Assembly (NCBI GenBank): GCA_035548055.1
Contig: DASZTL010000089.1
Location: 1-9,254 of the forward strand
Origin: DASZTV01 sp035548055
GTDB lineage: Bacteria; Actinomycetota; Actinomycetes; JAFAQI01
DNA: 9,254 nucleotides
Direction of reading: 5' to 3'
The notes beneath the pieces are model-generated. The model did no database searches, had not been told where the DNA came from, and was given only the letters and a program-made list of their open reading frames with translations. Position numbers and translations under genes: made by a program. This document shows positions 1-6,623 of the stretch, one piece after another; position 1 is the stretch's first letter, and each line of letters opens with the position of its first letter.

Positions 1-33
1 AAAGCCAACGCGGCAAACCCACCAAAACACCCT

Positions 34-96
34 CGGTGATCTTGACGTTGTGTGCCAAACAGGGCGGCTGATGGGCACACAACGTCAAGATCACCG
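34..96. repeat. Long perfect inverted repeat upstream of the amine oxidase gene
   Basis: The arms at 34-56 and 74-96 are exact reverse complements over 23 bases, separated by a 17-base loop (57-73). Transcribed from either strand this would form a very stable hairpin. It ends 23 bases before the GTG start at 120. No T-run follows on the + strand (GGGCTTTAACG), so it is not a textbook Rho-independent terminator, though actinomycete terminators often lack a U-tract. It could be a bidirectional terminator for an upstream gene, a leader hairpin of the amine oxidase mRNA, or a copy of a dispersed palindromic element. The sequence alone does not decide. Confidence 0.85.
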
Positions 97-110
97 GGCT
101 TTAACGGGGC

Positions 111-114
111 GGAG
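111..114 (+). promoter_or_regulatory. Ribosome binding site supporting the GTG start of the amine oxidase
   Basis: GGAG lies 5 bases before the GTG at 120, inside the purine-rich stretch GGGGCGGAG. This is better placed than the weak AGG (159-161) in front of the alternative ATG at 171, so the sequence signal favours the upstream start. Confidence 0.5.
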
Positions 115-119
115 TTGGC

Positions 120-2057
120 GTGAGATTCTTTCAGGGTGCAAAACATGACACCGGCGTCAGGTACGGCGCAATGACGACCGACGCGACGCCCACCCAGCCA
201 CACCCGCTCGACCCGCTGACCATCGATGAGGCGCAGGCCGCCGCCGCGATCTGGCGTGCCGACGACCGGATCCCGGAGCAGGTCGTGGTGCACGTCGGCG
301 CGCTGTATGAGCCGTCGAAGGACGAGCTCGCCGCGCATGTCCCCGGCACCACGGTCGACCGCCGCGTCCGCTATCTCTTGCGCTGCCCGAAGTCCGGCAT
401 CGCCTACAACGTTGTGGTCTCCGTGACCCGCGGCGAGATCGACGTGCTCGAGCAAGCGGAGGACTCGCACCCGCCGTACGGCGCGATGGAGCTCTACGCC
501 GCCGGCGAGGCGGCGCGAGCAGACGCGCGCTTCGTCGCCGCCTGCAAGGCGCGCGGCGTCGATGACATGACCTCCGTGCAGCTGGACCCGTGGCCCGCGG
601 GGCGCTTCGACGAGCCGTGGGAGACGCTGCCGGACGGCCGCACCCGCCGGATTGCCCGCGTCGTCGGCTACTGGCGCGTCGACGGCTCCGACAACGGCTA
701 TGCCCATCCGCTCGACGGACTCGTCGCAACCGTCGACCTCGACACCAAAGAGGTGCTCGACGTCCTCGACGTCGATGCGCGCGAGGTGCCGCGCACGATC
801 AACCGGTACGACGGCGAGCATGCACGCACTCCGCGCGGGACCGCGAAGCCGATCGAGATCACGCAGCCGCACGGCACGTCGTACGTCGTCACCGGCAACC
901 ACGTCTCGTGGGAAGGGTGGAGCCTGCGGTTCAGCGTCCACCCGGTGACCGGGTTGATCATTCAGAACGTCACCTACCGCGGCCGCTCGATCGCGCACCG
1001 GCTGTCGGTGTCGGAGATGGTCGTGCCCTACGCGGGCCTGTCGCCGAGCACGCGCTGGAAGAACACCTTCGACGCGGGCGAGCTGTCGATGGGCAAGTTT
1101 GTGAACTCGCTGACGCTCGGCTGCGACTGCCTCGGCGAGATCACCTATGCCGACCAGGTCTTCGTCGACGACTTCGGCAACCCGTACACCGTCAAGAACG
1201 CGGTCTGCCTTCACGAGGAGGACCACGGTCTGGCGTGGAAGCACACCGATCTGCACTCCGGCGGCGTGGAGTCGCGCCGCAGCCGGCGGTTCGTCGTCAA
1301 CTCGGTGATCACGGCCGGCAACTACGAGTATGCGTTCCGCTGGTACTTCTACACCGACGCGAAGATCCAGCTCGATGTGCAGCTGACCGGGATCATCCAG
1401 ACCGAGCGCACCAACGACGACGGCACCGCTCCGATCGGGACAAGGCTCGTCCTGCCTGGGCTTGCCGGCGCCCACCACCAGCACCTGTTCTGCGCCCGGC
1501 TCGACCTGGACATCGATGGCCGTGGCAACTCGATCGTCGAGACCGAGGTCGTCCCGACCGGGGGGCACACGTGGGAGCAGTCGGAGACGGTGATCGAGAC
1601 CGAGGGTCCCCGCGACGGCAACGCGGCGCTCGGCCGGCGCTGGAAGATCGTGAACCCGTCGGTGCGTAACGCGGTTGGTGAGCCGGTCGGCTACGAGCTG
1701 ATCCCGGCATCGACCCCGACCATGATCGCGACCGACGAGACGAGCGTTGCCCGGCGTGCTGCATTTGCCCGGCATGCACTGTGGGTGACGGCGTACCACC
1801 CGGGCGAGCTGCACGCGGCGAGCGACTACGCGAACCTCAACCCTGGCCTGACCGGTCTGCCGACGTGGGTGAAGCAGCAGCGCAACGTCGTAGACACCGA
1901 CGTCGTGCTGTGGCACACGTTCGGGTCGACCCACGTCGTACGGCCTGAGGACTTCCCGGTGATGCCGACCGAGGTGACCGGCTTCACGCTGCGCCCCCAC
2001 GGCTTCTTCGACGAGAACCCCGCCCTCGACATCGACCCGCCAAGCCACTGCCACTAG
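120..2057 (+). CDS. Copper-containing primary-amine oxidase (topaquinone type)
   Basis: This enzyme oxidatively deaminates primary amines (tyramine, phenylethylamine or histamine type) to aldehyde, ammonia and hydrogen peroxide. The copy is complete, with 645 residues against about 640 for Arthrobacter enzymes. Seen in the sequence: the topaquinone precursor Tyr402 in the N-Y-E-Y motif (401-404); the candidate catalytic base Asp318 in FDAGE; copper ligands His453 and His455 in HHQHLF and His605 in FGSTHVVRPEDFPVMP; and a Cys337/Cys363 pair with the spacing of the conserved disulfide. The N2 and N3 domains cover roughly residues 30-225, followed by the beta-sandwich catalytic domain. No signal peptide is visible, so it is probably cytoplasmic. 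GTG at 120 has a good ribosome binding site. ATG at 171 (residue 18) would give a 628-residue protein starting closer to where I expect family homology to begin. The substrate cannot be read from the sequence. No link to the downstream fatty-acid genes is evident. Confidence 0.96.
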   Translation: MRFFQGAKHDTGVRYGAMTTDATPTQPHPLDPLTIDEAQAAAAIWRADDRIPEQVVVHVGALYEPSKDELAAHVPGTTVDRRVRYLLRCPKSGIAYNVVVSVTRGEIDVLEQAEDSHPPYGAMELYAAGEAARADARFVAACKARGVDDMTSVQLDPWPAGRFDEPWETLPDGRTRRIARVVGYWRVDGSDNGYAHPLDGLVATVDLDTKEVLDVLDVDAREVPRTINRYDGEHARTPRGTAKPIEITQPHGTSYVVTGNHVSWEGWSLRFSVHPVTGLIIQNVTYRGRSIAHRLSVSEMVVPYAGLSPSTRWKNTFDAGELSMGKFVNSLTLGCDCLGEITYADQVFVDDFGNPYTVKNAVCLHEEDHGLAWKHTDLHSGGVESRRSRRFVVNSVITAGNYEYAFRWYFYTDAKIQLDVQLTGIIQTERTNDDGTAPIGTRLVLPGLAGAHHQHLFCARLDLDIDGRGNSIVETEVVPTGGHTWEQSETVIETEGPRDGNAALGRRWKIVNPSVRNAVGEPVGYELIPASTPTMIATDETSVARRAAFARHALWVTAYHPGELHAASDYANLNPGLTGLPTWVKQQRNVVDTDVVLWHTFGSTHVVRPEDFPVMPTEVTGFTLRPHGFFDENPALDIDPPSHCH

Positions 2058-2063
2058 TCGCCG

Positions 2064-2111
2064 GGTTGTGAAGGAAGACCAGCGTCCTGCCACCGGATTT
2101 CCTTCACAACC
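2064..2111. repeat. Palindromic repeat, copy A (possible terminator or REP-like element)
   Basis: Perfect 13-base arms (2064-2076 and 2099-2111) enclose a 22-base loop, starting 7 bases after the amine oxidase stop codon. Bases 2066-2111 align without gaps to 3151-3196 at 38 of 46 positions, and the match includes the loop (GCGTCCTG and CCGGATT are shared). Loop conservation argues for a dispersed repeat family rather than two unrelated terminators. Position just after a stop codon is still compatible with a terminator role. The rest of the gap up to 2175 shows nothing I can name. Confidence 0.8.
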
Positions 2112-2175
2112 TGACTGTCCCCAGGTCTGAGCTGCGTCCACAGCGGCAGCCGACTGCTGGCCCCCACGGCGTGGC

Positions 2176-3156
2176 ATGTCGCAATGTCGTCCGGTGCTGA
2201 ACCCGCTGCGCGACCAGGAGCTCCTCTCATTGGGTCTCTCCAGCGGAGGAGTGGTCGATCTTGGCGGGTGCGAACGAGCAGGCATCACCGAGGACAAGGT
2301 GCGTTGGCTCGTCAGCTCCGGCAGGTGGCAGGCGATCTACCCCCGGACGTTCGCAACCTTCAGCGGTCCGGTGCCGTACAACGTACGACTGCAAGCAGCT
2401 GTTCTCTACGCCGGCGCAGGCGCGGCACTCAGCCACGAGACGGCAGGCGCCCTGCAGGGCCTATGCAGCCAGCCCGATCGCGTTCACGTTGTCGTCCGGT
2501 ACGAACGCGAGGTCGCGAACCAACCGGGTCTGGTCGTCCATCGGTCCCGCACCATCACGAGTCGAGACATCAGCTCTGCCGATCCACCGCGTACCAACAT
2601 CGAACGCACAGTGCTCGATCTCCTCGCCGGCAAGCGCACCGCGAACGCTGCACTTGGGCTGATCGGCGACGCGATCCGGACCAGGCGAACCAACGCGGAA
2701 CGGCTTCGGACTGCCCTTCATGACGCACCCTGTGTGCGATGGCGTCGCATCATCCTGGAAGCGCTACCGGACGTGGCTGCCGGCGCTCAGTCTCCGCTCG
2801 AGCTCCGTGACGCCCAGCTCCGGCGCCGCCATGGCCTCCCACTCGGGCGGCGACAGGCGGCGCGACGAGGTGACGGAGCGGAGTACCTCGACGTCCTCAT
2901 CGAGCCGTACGGCGTACACATCGAGCTCGACGGCCGCCTCGGACACGACCGTGCGACCGAGCGGTGGCGAGACATGCGCCGAGACAACCGGAGTGAGATC
3001 GCTCAGCTGCGTCACCTGAGGTACGGCTGGGCGGACGTGGTCGATCGCCCCTGCGCCGTAGCCATGGAGCAAGCACTTGTGCTGCGACAGCAGGGGTGGG
3101 ATGGCGAGTTCGTGCGGTGCCCCGCCTGCCCGCCCGAAGAACCGGAGGGCTTGTGA
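2176..3156 (+). CDS. AbiEi-like winged-helix plus DUF559 (Vsr-like nuclease fold) protein
   Basis: This 326-residue protein belongs to a family that is common and multicopy in actinomycetes and is often annotated as 'type IV toxin-antitoxin AbiEi family antitoxin domain' or 'DUF559 domain' protein. Residues about 25-65 look like the AbiEi-type winged helix (GGVVDLGGCERAGITEDKVR then LVSSGRWQAIYPRTF). The C-terminal part from about 205 resembles a PD-(D/E)XK/very-short-patch-repair fold, with Glu209 in SPLELR, Asp239 in YLDVLI, the E-x-D pair Glu250/Asp252 in IELDG, then ERWRDMRRDN. No classical catalytic lysine is obvious after E-x-D. The tail has a CPAC motif (315-318). Biological function is unknown. 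No AbiEii toxin gene lies next to it, so a toxin-antitoxin role is not supported here. ATG at 2176 has no Shine-Dalgarno, and GTG at 2194 is an alternative. Third codon positions look less G/C-biased than in neighbouring genes. Palindromic repeats flank it, which is compatible with transfer. The stop codon lies inside the downstream repeat. Confidence 0.85.
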   Translation: MSQCRPVLNPLRDQELLSLGLSSGGVVDLGGCERAGITEDKVRWLVSSGRWQAIYPRTFATFSGPVPYNVRLQAAVLYAGAGAALSHETAGALQGLCSQPDRVHVVVRYEREVANQPGLVVHRSRTITSRDISSADPPRTNIERTVLDLLAGKRTANAALGLIGDAIRTRRTNAERLRTALHDAPCVRWRRIILEALPDVAAGAQSPLELRDAQLRRRHGLPLGRRQAARRGDGAEYLDVLIEPYGVHIELDGRLGHDRATERWRDMRRDNRSEIAQLRHLRYGWADVVDRPCAVAMEQALVLRQQGWDGEFVRCPACPPEEPEGL

Positions 3157-3196
3157 AGGCGCACCGGCGTCCTGGCGCCGGATTCTCTTCACAACC
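3151..3196. repeat. Palindromic repeat, copy B, overlapping the end of the DUF559 gene
   Basis: This is the second copy of the 46-base element at 2066-2111, in the same orientation, with 8 mismatches. Outer arms TTGTGAAG (3151-3158) and CTTCACAA (3187-3194) pair perfectly. An inner stem CCGGCG (3164-3169) and CGCCGG (3176-3181) adds to it. Copy A has the longer outer stem and a weak inner one, so the copies differ in pairing but keep a hairpin. The TGA stop of the upstream gene (3154-3156) lies in the left arm. The element ends 28 bases before the next start codon and may separate the two transcripts. Confidence 0.8.
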
Positions 3197-3200
3197 CGTT

Positions 3201-3217
3201 GGATGTTTCTGACATCC
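3201..3217. promoter_or_regulatory. Small inverted repeat just before the regulator start codon
   Basis: GGATGT (3201-3206) and ACATCC (3212-3217) are exact reverse complements around a 5-base spacer, ending 7 bases before the ATG at 3225. It could be an operator for autoregulation or a translation-limiting hairpin. No Shine-Dalgarno is visible in this gap, so the message may be leaderless or poorly translated. A 6-base arm can arise by chance. Confidence 0.3.
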
Positions 3218-3224
3218 TCGCGGC

Positions 3225-4391
3225 ATGGCCTCGCCGACCGCTTCTCGTATCGCGAGCGCCGCGAAACGGGTCGATCAGGCCTCCGGACTCCTTTCCACTC
3301 GCGCGATGAAGCGGATGGAAGAGACCCTGCCGTGGTTCGAGGCGATGGCGCCGTTGCCTCGCTCACAGGTCGGACTGCTCGTGCAGGCCGGCGTGCTCGG
3401 CCTCGCTGCCTGGATCCGCAACCCCACCGCCGGCGCCACCATCAGCGCCGACGTCTTCGCGACCGCGCCACGTGAACTAGCAAGAGTCATCAGCCTCGAG
3501 CAGACCGTGCAGCTGGTGCGCGTCGCGGTCGACGTGGTCGAGGAGTCGGTCGAGGAGTTCGCGACACCGGCGATGGTGCCGTGGGCGCGCGAGGCGGTGT
3601 TGCGCTACTCCCGCGAGATCGCGTTCGCGGCAGCCGGTGTCTATGCCCGCGCCGCTGAGCAGCGCGGCGCGTGGGACGCCCGGCTCGAAGCGCTGGTCGT
3701 GGACGCGATCGTGCGCGGCGACGTCAGCGACTCGTTGCGCTCACGGGCCTCCGCGCTGGGTTGGAGCGACCCCGCTCAGGTCACAGTCATGGCAGGCGGG
3801 GCGCCGAGTGATGACACCGAGCGGGTGCTCGCCCACACTCGCCGCCTCGGTCACGACTCCGGCGCCGAGGTCCTCACCGGCGTCCAGAGCGGACGGCTGG
3901 TCGTCATCGCGGGCGCCGGCGCGCGCATCAACCGCATCACCAAGGCGCTACTGCCCGCCTTCGCAGAGGGCCCGGTGGTCGTCGGCCCGACGGTCACCGG
4001 ATTGCTCGACGCCGCAACGTCGGTCCAGGACGTCTTCGCTGCGCTTCGCGCCGTCTCCGCACGTCCGACCGGGTCGCGACCGGTCGCCGCCAACGACCTG
4101 CTGCCAGAACGCGCCCTCGCGGGTGACGCGAGAGCGACCCGGATGCTGATCAGCAGCGTGTACGCACCGCTGCACGCCGACCCGACCTTGCTCGAGACCG
4201 CAGACGCGCTGGTGGACAGCGGCGGCGGAATTGAAGCCGCCGCTCGCCAACTGTTCGTCCACGCGAACACCATCCGTTACCGAACCCGGCGGATCGCCGA
4301 AATCTCTGGTTACGACCTGGCGAATGCGCGGGAGCGGTACGTCGTCCAGACCGCGATCGCACTCGGGCGCATGGACGGGCAACCAGAGTAG
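3225..4391 (+). CDS. fasR: PucR/CdaR-type transcriptional regulator of fatty acid synthesis (FasR-like)
   Basis: A 388-residue regulator. The C-terminal helix-turn-helix of the PucR family spans about 334-366 (GIEAAARQLFVHANTIRYR then TRRIAEISGYDL) and continues into ARERYVVQTAIALGR. Residues about 150-285 resemble the degenerate GGDEF-like middle domain of CdaR-type regulators, and the N-terminal part is helical and of unknown ligand specificity. In Streptomyces coelicolor the gene at the same position, directly before fabD, is FasR, an activator of the fabD-fabH-acpP-fabF operon. The identical neighbourhood makes the same role likely here, but that is inferred from context. ATG at 3225 is the first in-frame start after the repeat at 3151-3196 and has no obvious Shine-Dalgarno. 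The stop at 4389-4391 directly abuts a palindrome that may be its binding site. Whether it senses a fatty-acid intermediate cannot be seen. Confidence 0.88.
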   Translation: MASPTASRIASAAKRVDQASGLLSTRAMKRMEETLPWFEAMAPLPRSQVGLLVQAGVLGLAAWIRNPTAGATISADVFATAPRELARVISLEQTVQLVRVAVDVVEESVEEFATPAMVPWAREAVLRYSREIAFAAAGVYARAAEQRGAWDARLEALVVDAIVRGDVSDSLRSRASALGWSDPAQVTVMAGGAPSDDTERVLAHTRRLGHDSGAEVLTGVQSGRLVVIAGAGARINRITKALLPAFAEGPVVVGPTVTGLLDAATSVQDVFAALRAVSARPTGSRPVAANDLLPERALAGDARATRMLISSVYAPLHADPTLLETADALVDSGGGIEAAARQLFVHANTIRYRTRRIAEISGYDLANARERYVVQTAIALGRMDGQPE

Positions 4392-4408
4392 TTGTAGGAA
4401 CCCTACAA
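4392..4408. promoter_or_regulatory. Palindrome between fasR and fabD, candidate FasR operator
   Basis: TTGTAGG-AAC-CCTACAA is a perfect 7-3-7 inverted repeat starting on the base after the regulator stop codon. It is the only clear dyad in the 45-base gap before the ATG at 4437. The AT-rich half TACAAA (4404-4409) matches a -10 hexamer at 4 of 6 positions, but no convincing -35 is present, as might be expected of an activator-dependent promoter. FasR is known in Streptomyces to bind the fabD promoter region. Assigning it to this palindrome is my inference. The short hairpin is an unlikely terminator because no T-run follows. Confidence 0.55.
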
Positions 4409-4436
4409 ACTCCGCTCGTGATTTTCGGCGACCTCG

Positions 4437-5405
4437 ATGGCTGTCCAACTCACCAGTAGCCGTAAGGGTGACCTGGTGCTCGCGGTCCTCGCCCCCGGTC
4501 AGGGCGCACAGAAGTCCGGCTTCCTCACCGAATGGCTCAAGGAGCCATCCGTCGTGGATCGACTCGAGACGTGCTCCGCCGCGGCCGGACGCAACCTCGC
4601 CGCCGCCGGGACGGCGCTGCCGGACGAGGCGATCACCGACACCTCTGTCGCGCAGCCGCTGATCGTCGCCGCCGGGATCGCATCGGCCACGATGCTCGAG
4701 CTGCCGACTGACGTGGTCTATGCGGGGCACAGCGTCGGTGAGTTCACCGCGGCCTGCCTGGCCGGCGTACTCGGGCCCGACGCGGCGATGCGCCTCGTGA
4801 CCATCCGCGGTCGCGAGATGGCCGCGGCATCCGCCGATCCGCCCGGCGGAATGGCCGCGGTGCTCGGCGGTGACCCGGACGAGGTAGCCGCGGCAATCGA
4901 CCGAGCCGGATGCGTCGCCGCCAACTACAACGGCCCTGGTCAGCTGGTGGCGGCCGGCACCAAGGACGCGTTGGCCGCGCTCATCGCCGGCCCACCCGCC
5001 GGCGCCAGGGTCCGACCGCTTGCCGTCGCGGGCGCGTTCCACTCACCGCTGATGTCGGCCGCCCGCGCGGCTGTCGCGACAGCCGCGGCGGAGACCGCCA
5101 CCTCCGACGCCGCACCGGGCGTGCTCAGCAACCGCGACGGACGCCTCGTCACCTCCGGCGCCGACCTGCTGCTGCGGCTGGTCGACCAGATCTGCCGGCC
5201 GGTGCGCTGGGACCGGTGCATGGCGGCACTCGTGGAGCTGGGCGTCACAGCAGTCATCGAGCTGCCACCTGCCGGAACCCTCACCGCGATGCTGCGTCGC
5301 GCCGCCCCGGGAATCGCGACCGTTGCCCTCGCCTCCCCCGCCGACCTGCCGGCGGCGCAAGAGCTCATCGCCGAGCACTCCGCCGTACCCGCGGGTGCCG
5401 CGTGA
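4437..5405 (+). CDS. fabD: Malonyl-CoA:acyl carrier protein transacylase FabD
   Basis: FabD transfers malonyl from CoA to the phosphopantetheine arm of AcpP, supplying the extender unit for FAS II. The protein is 322 residues with all hallmarks: GQGAQ (21-25), nucleophile Ser99 in GHSVGE, Arg124 in IRGREM for the malonyl carboxylate, and catalytic His202 in AFHSPLM. The small ferredoxin-like subdomain falls at about 130-200. Start choice is uncertain. ATG at 4437 has no Shine-Dalgarno. GTG at 4476 (residue 14) has AAGGG at 4464-4468, 7 bases upstream, and would begin just before LAVLAPGQGAQ, as in typical FabD proteins; it would give 309 residues and lengthen the leader to 84 bases. It is the first gene of the fab operon. 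Its stop overlaps the fabH start by 4 bases. Confidence 0.97.
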   Translation: MAVQLTSSRKGDLVLAVLAPGQGAQKSGFLTEWLKEPSVVDRLETCSAAAGRNLAAAGTALPDEAITDTSVAQPLIVAAGIASATMLELPTDVVYAGHSVGEFTAACLAGVLGPDAAMRLVTIRGREMAAASADPPGGMAAVLGGDPDEVAAAIDRAGCVAANYNGPGQLVAAGTKDALAALIAGPPAGARVRPLAVAGAFHSPLMSAARAAVATAAAETATSDAAPGVLSNRDGRLVTSGADLLLRLVDQICRPVRWDRCMAALVELGVTAVIELPPAGTLTAMLRRAAPGIATVALASPADLPAAQELIAEHSAVPAGAA

Positions 5406-6358
5406 TCCGCGCAACGGAGATCTCCCGGCACAGCCGGATCCTGGGTCTGGGCGAGTACCGACCGGCGCGCGTCGTCACCAACGACGACCTCGCCCAGACC
5501 CTCGACACCAACGACGAGTGGATCCGGCAACGCACTGGGATCGCGTCGCGTCGCATCGCAGGCGAGGGCGACTCGGTGGTTGCGATGGCGACTGCGGCGG
5601 CCACGAAGGCGCTCGCGGACTCCGGCGTCGACCCGAGCCGGGTAGGGCAGGTGGTGGTCGCGACCTGCTCGATGACCACCTCCGTCCCGGGCGCCTCGGC
5701 GCAGGTCGCTCACGCGCTGGGCGCGACGGCCGCGGGCGCCTACGACGTCAACGCCGCCTGCGCGGGCTTCTGCTACGCGCTGGCTGCCGCCTCCGACGCG
5801 ATCCGGACGGGACACAGCGAGTACGTCGTCGTCGCAGCGGCAGAACGGCTGTCCGACCTGGTCGACTGGAACGACCGCTCGTCGGCGATCCTGTTCGCCG
5901 ACGGCGCAGGCGCCGCCGTCGTCGGCGCCTCGAGCACGCCGGGCATCGGCCCACTGGTCTGCGGCAGTGACGGTAGTGCCGCGAGCATGATCGAGATGAC
6001 GGAGGCGCGCCGGCTGCGCCTCGACGGGCCGGCGGTCTTCCGCTGGGCCACCACCCAGATGGGCGACGCGGCACGAAAGGTCTGCGACGCCGCGGGTATC
6101 GAGCCCAGCGACCTCGCCGCGGTCGTGCCGCACCAGGCCAACCTCCGCATCGTCAACTCCATCGCGAAGCAGCTCGGTGCGACCAACGCCGTCGTCGCCG
6201 ACGACGTCAGCGAGACGGGCAACACATCAGCGGCCTCGGTCCCGCTCGCGCTCGCGCGGCTGCGCCGCGAAGGGAAGGTCGCGACCGGCGACCTCGCCCT
6301 GACCCTTGCCTTCGGCGCCGGCCTGACCTGGGCCGGCTCCGTGATCGCAATCCCCTAA
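5402..6358 (+). CDS. fabH: Beta-ketoacyl-ACP synthase III FabH
   Basis: FabH starts fatty-acid chains by condensing an acyl-CoA primer (acetyl- or, in many actinomycetes, branched short acyl-CoA) with malonyl-ACP. The protein has 318 residues. Its triad is intact: Cys120 in NAACAGF, His244 in VPHQANLR and Asn274 in GNTSAAS. The N-terminal TNDEWIRQRTGI (36-47) carries the conserved Trp and Arg of the CoA site. The start GTG at 5402 overlaps the fabD stop as GTGA, indicating translational coupling. The same frame is open further upstream, but only as a shadow inside fabD. The segment between GSDGS (188-192) and FRWA (213-216) is about 8 residues shorter than in the E. coli enzyme. This region lies at the edge of the acyl pocket, so primer preference may differ. 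I cannot say which primer is used. Confidence 0.97.
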   Translation: MIRATEISRHSRILGLGEYRPARVVTNDDLAQTLDTNDEWIRQRTGIASRRIAGEGDSVVAMATAAATKALADSGVDPSRVGQVVVATCSMTTSVPGASAQVAHALGATAAGAYDVNAACAGFCYALAAASDAIRTGHSEYVVVAAAERLSDLVDWNDRSSAILFADGAGAAVVGASSTPGIGPLVCGSDGSAASMIEMTEARRLRLDGPAVFRWATTQMGDAARKVCDAAGIEPSDLAAVVPHQANLRIVNSIAKQLGATNAVVADDVSETGNTSAASVPLALARLRREGKVATGDLALTLAFGAGLTWAGSVIAIP

Positions 6359-6362
6359 CCCA

Positions 6363-6368
6363 AAGGAG
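6363..6368 (+). promoter_or_regulatory. Strong ribosome binding site of acpP
   Basis: AAGGAG lies 6 bases before the GTG at 6375. It is the strongest Shine-Dalgarno in the operon, in the only junction that is a gap rather than an overlap. This fits the need for much more carrier protein than enzyme. Confidence 0.85.
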
Positions 6369-6374
6369 CACCAC

Positions 6375-6623
6375 GTGTCAGACGAGAACCTGCTCACCGC
6401 CCTCGGCGAGATCGTGCAAGAGGCCACTGGCATCCCGGCCGCCCGCGTCACCCCCGCCGCGTCGTTCGTCGACGACCTCGACATCGACTCGCTGTCGATG
6501 GTGGAGATCGCGACGATGGCCGAGGACCGCTTCCACGTCTCGATCCCGGACGCGGAGCTGGCAAAGCTGAAGACGGTCGGCGACGTCCTCGAGTTCCTCG
6601 CCAAGGCCGGGGTCCCGGCTTGA
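6375..6623 (+). CDS. acpP: Acyl carrier protein
   Basis: A small acidic carrier protein of 82 residues that holds the growing acyl chain on a phosphopantetheine arm. Attachment is expected at Ser39 in the DSL motif (DLDIDSLSMVEI, helix II). The four-helix pattern is complete, ending in KTVGDVLEFLAKAG. No long C-terminal extension is present, unlike mycobacterial AcpM, so it is a standard FAS II carrier. It starts with GTG behind a strong ribosome binding site, 16 bases after the fabH stop. Its stop TGA overlaps the TTG start of fabF. It sits between the two condensing enzymes that use it. Confidence 0.97.
   Translation: MSDENLLTALGEIVQEATGIPAARVTPAASFVDDLDIDSLSMVEIATMAEDRFHVSIPDAELAKLKTVGDVLEFLAKAGVPA

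Noticed and set aside
1..119. Possible 3' end of an upstream gene or a small gene
   Set aside because: No convincing coding frame is visible. Most of the stretch is taken up by the inverted repeat.
2176..3156. Toxin-antitoxin module based on the AbiEi-like domain
   Set aside because: No AbiEii-type nucleotidyltransferase toxin lies on either side. Stand-alone proteins of this family are common in actinomycetes, so the label is only a domain similarity.
2764..3366. 200-codon open frame on the - strand across the repeat at 3151-3196
   Set aside because: It overlaps the DUF559 gene and the start of the regulator and has no recognisable domain, so it is treated as a shadow frame.
3948..5042. 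Long open frame of 364 codons on the - strand
   Set aside because: It lies antisense across fasR and fabD, has low-complexity Gly/Arg-rich composition, and follows from the strong third-position G/C bias of the real genes.
4910..5401. Upstream extension of the fabH frame to an ATG at 4910
   Set aside because: The extension overlaps fabD in another frame, is Arg-rich and without homology. FabH proteins begin about where GTG 5402 lies.
4940..6133. Long open frame of 397 codons on the - strand
   Set aside because: It is antisense to fabD and fabH, both of which have complete catalytic motifs on the + strand. No recognisable domain appears in it.
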